Positions 5,807 to 6,395 of a DNA stretch of 6,395 bases are shown in pieces. The notes under the pieces were generated by a model. It saw only the letters and a list, made by a program, of their open reading frames with translations. It did no database searches and had not been told where the DNA came from. Source of the DNA: Pseudobdellovibrionaceae bacterium (GTDB lineage Bacteria > Bdellovibrionota > Bdellovibrionia > Bdellovibrionales > JAMPXM01); assembly GCA_913776405.1 (NCBI GenBank), contig CAJYOV010000658.1:1-6395 (forward strand), written 5' to 3'. The position numbers were made by a program, and so were the translations under genes. Position 1 is the first letter of the stretch, and each line of letters opens with the position of its first letter.

Positions 5807-6395
5807 TTAGTTCTCGAGTTCACTCCAGCGAGCATAGAGTTTTTCGATGCGAGTCTGCAGTTCGCCGATTTCACCGTAAAGCTCCGTCAGGCGTTTCGCA
5901 TTCGCAGCGTTGGCAGGGTCGCCCGCTTCGCTTTGAAGTGTCGCGAGCTTGGCCTCGGCATCGGCGATCGTTTGCTCCATGTTGTCGAGTTCGTGCTTCT
6001 CTTTGAAAGACAGCTTTCTGGCTTTTTTCGGCGCAGCTTGCACGGATGCGGCGTCGGCGTTCGCGGTTGCGGCCGAGCCACCACCCGCTTTCACCTTTTT
6101 CGCGTGAGCTTTTCGCTCTTCGTCTCGGATATCACGCCAATCTTCCCACTGAGCGAAGCTTGCGAATTCGAGAAGCTCTGGCTGATCATCAAGTGTGGTC
6201 TCGAAGGCCAGAATTCGGTTTGAAACTTGATCGAGGAAGTAACGATCGTGCGTAACGAGAATGACCGCACCCGGGAAGTCCGAAAGCGTTTCTTCGAGAA
6301 CGGCGAGTGTTGCCATGTCGAGATCGTTTGTCGGTTCATCGAGAACCAGGATGTTCGCAGGCGTCAGCATCATCTGCGCGATTCGCAGACGCGCT
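5807..6395 (-). CDS. uup: Uup-type ABC-F ATPase, C-terminal part (5' end outside window)
   Basis: The frame is open to the right edge, giving 195 visible residues; the ATG codons at 6371-6373 and 6368-6370 are internal. The edge residues ARLRIAQ follow what should be the second ABC signature. Next come Walker B ILVLDEP, the D-loop TNDLD (TNDLD rather than TNHLD is typical of Uup) and the switch His in VTHDRYFLDQV (6248-6250). A low-complexity Lys, Gly, Ala linker of about 25 residues leads to KLSFKEKHELDNMEQ and a Leu/Glu-rich coiled coil ending in RWSELEN, which matches the Uup C-terminal domain. In E. coli, Uup loss raises precise excision of transposons, its C-terminal domain binds DNA, and the protein has been tied to ribosome assembly. 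Which of these roles applies here is not visible. It is distinct from the second ABC-F gene at 3449-5086, which lacks this C-terminal domain. Confidence 0.92.
   Translation of the reverse strand, partial: ARLRIAQMMLTPANILVLDEPTNDLDMATLAVLEETLSDFPGAVILVTHDRYFLDQVSNRILAFETTLDDQPELLEFASFAQWEDWRDIRDEERKAHAKKVKAGGGSAATANADAASVQAAPKKARKLSFKEKHELDNMEQTIADAEAKLATLQSEAGDPANAANAKRLTELYGEIGELQTRIEKLYARWSELEN

Noticed and set aside
6368..6373. Tandem ATG codons as the start of a short 188-residue ATPase
   Set aside because: The frame continues upstream with ARLRIAQ, the normal residues between the ABC signature and Walker B, so the gene is simply cut by the window edge.
1..6395. Search for CRISPR repeats, mobile elements, tRNAs or a defence cassette
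   Set aside because: No spaced direct-repeat array, transposase or integrase motif, tRNA cloverleaf or known defence domain was found on either strand.

Overview
The window reads as ordinary chromosomal DNA from a Gram-negative bacterium of moderate GC content. The most likely source is the Bdellovibrionota (a Bdellovibrio-like lineage). This is an inference from three things: a lipoprotein-type leader ending in Phe-Gln-Asn-Cys, which I recall as common in that group; an atypical multidomain protein with PilZ-like domains, a family that is expanded there; and the general codon and protein style. No rRNA, tRNA, CRISPR array, transposase, integrase or phage gene is visible.

Layout. The left end (2-844, + strand) holds the 3' part of a gene for an exported PA14-domain protein, probably a lipoprotein; its start lies outside the window. 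Everything else is on the minus strand. Read in the direction of transcription from the right edge, the order is: the C-terminal part of a Uup-type ABC-F ATPase (5807-6395); a 138-residue three-helix membrane protein of unknown function (5232-5648), followed by a plausible rho-independent terminator (5163-5202); a complete 545-residue ABC-F ATPase (3449-5086); a 703-residue multidomain regulator (1240-3351); and a 91-residue single-helix membrane protein (857-1132), which converges on the PA14 gene with a 12-base gap.

The most unusual item is the 703-residue protein. It contains two copies of a receiver-like plus PilZ-like module, in register over long stretches. The second copy is interrupted between its second and third beta strands by about 130 extra residues that look like a PAS domain. 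Neither PilZ-like domain keeps the RxxxR c-di-GMP motif, and both receiver-like domains have Ala at the usual Ser/Thr switch position. The only three cysteines in the protein form a CxxC-x11-CH cluster in the last domain. It looks like a divergent intracellular sensor or scaffold rather than a textbook response regulator.

How the genes work together is only partly readable. The two ABC-F ATPases belong to a family that acts on ribosomes (and, for Uup, also on DNA structures), but terminator-like sequence and gaps of 97-158 bases argue against one tight operon. I see no evidence for a coherent defence, secretion or biosynthetic system here; the novelty lies in the architecture of the 703-residue protein.
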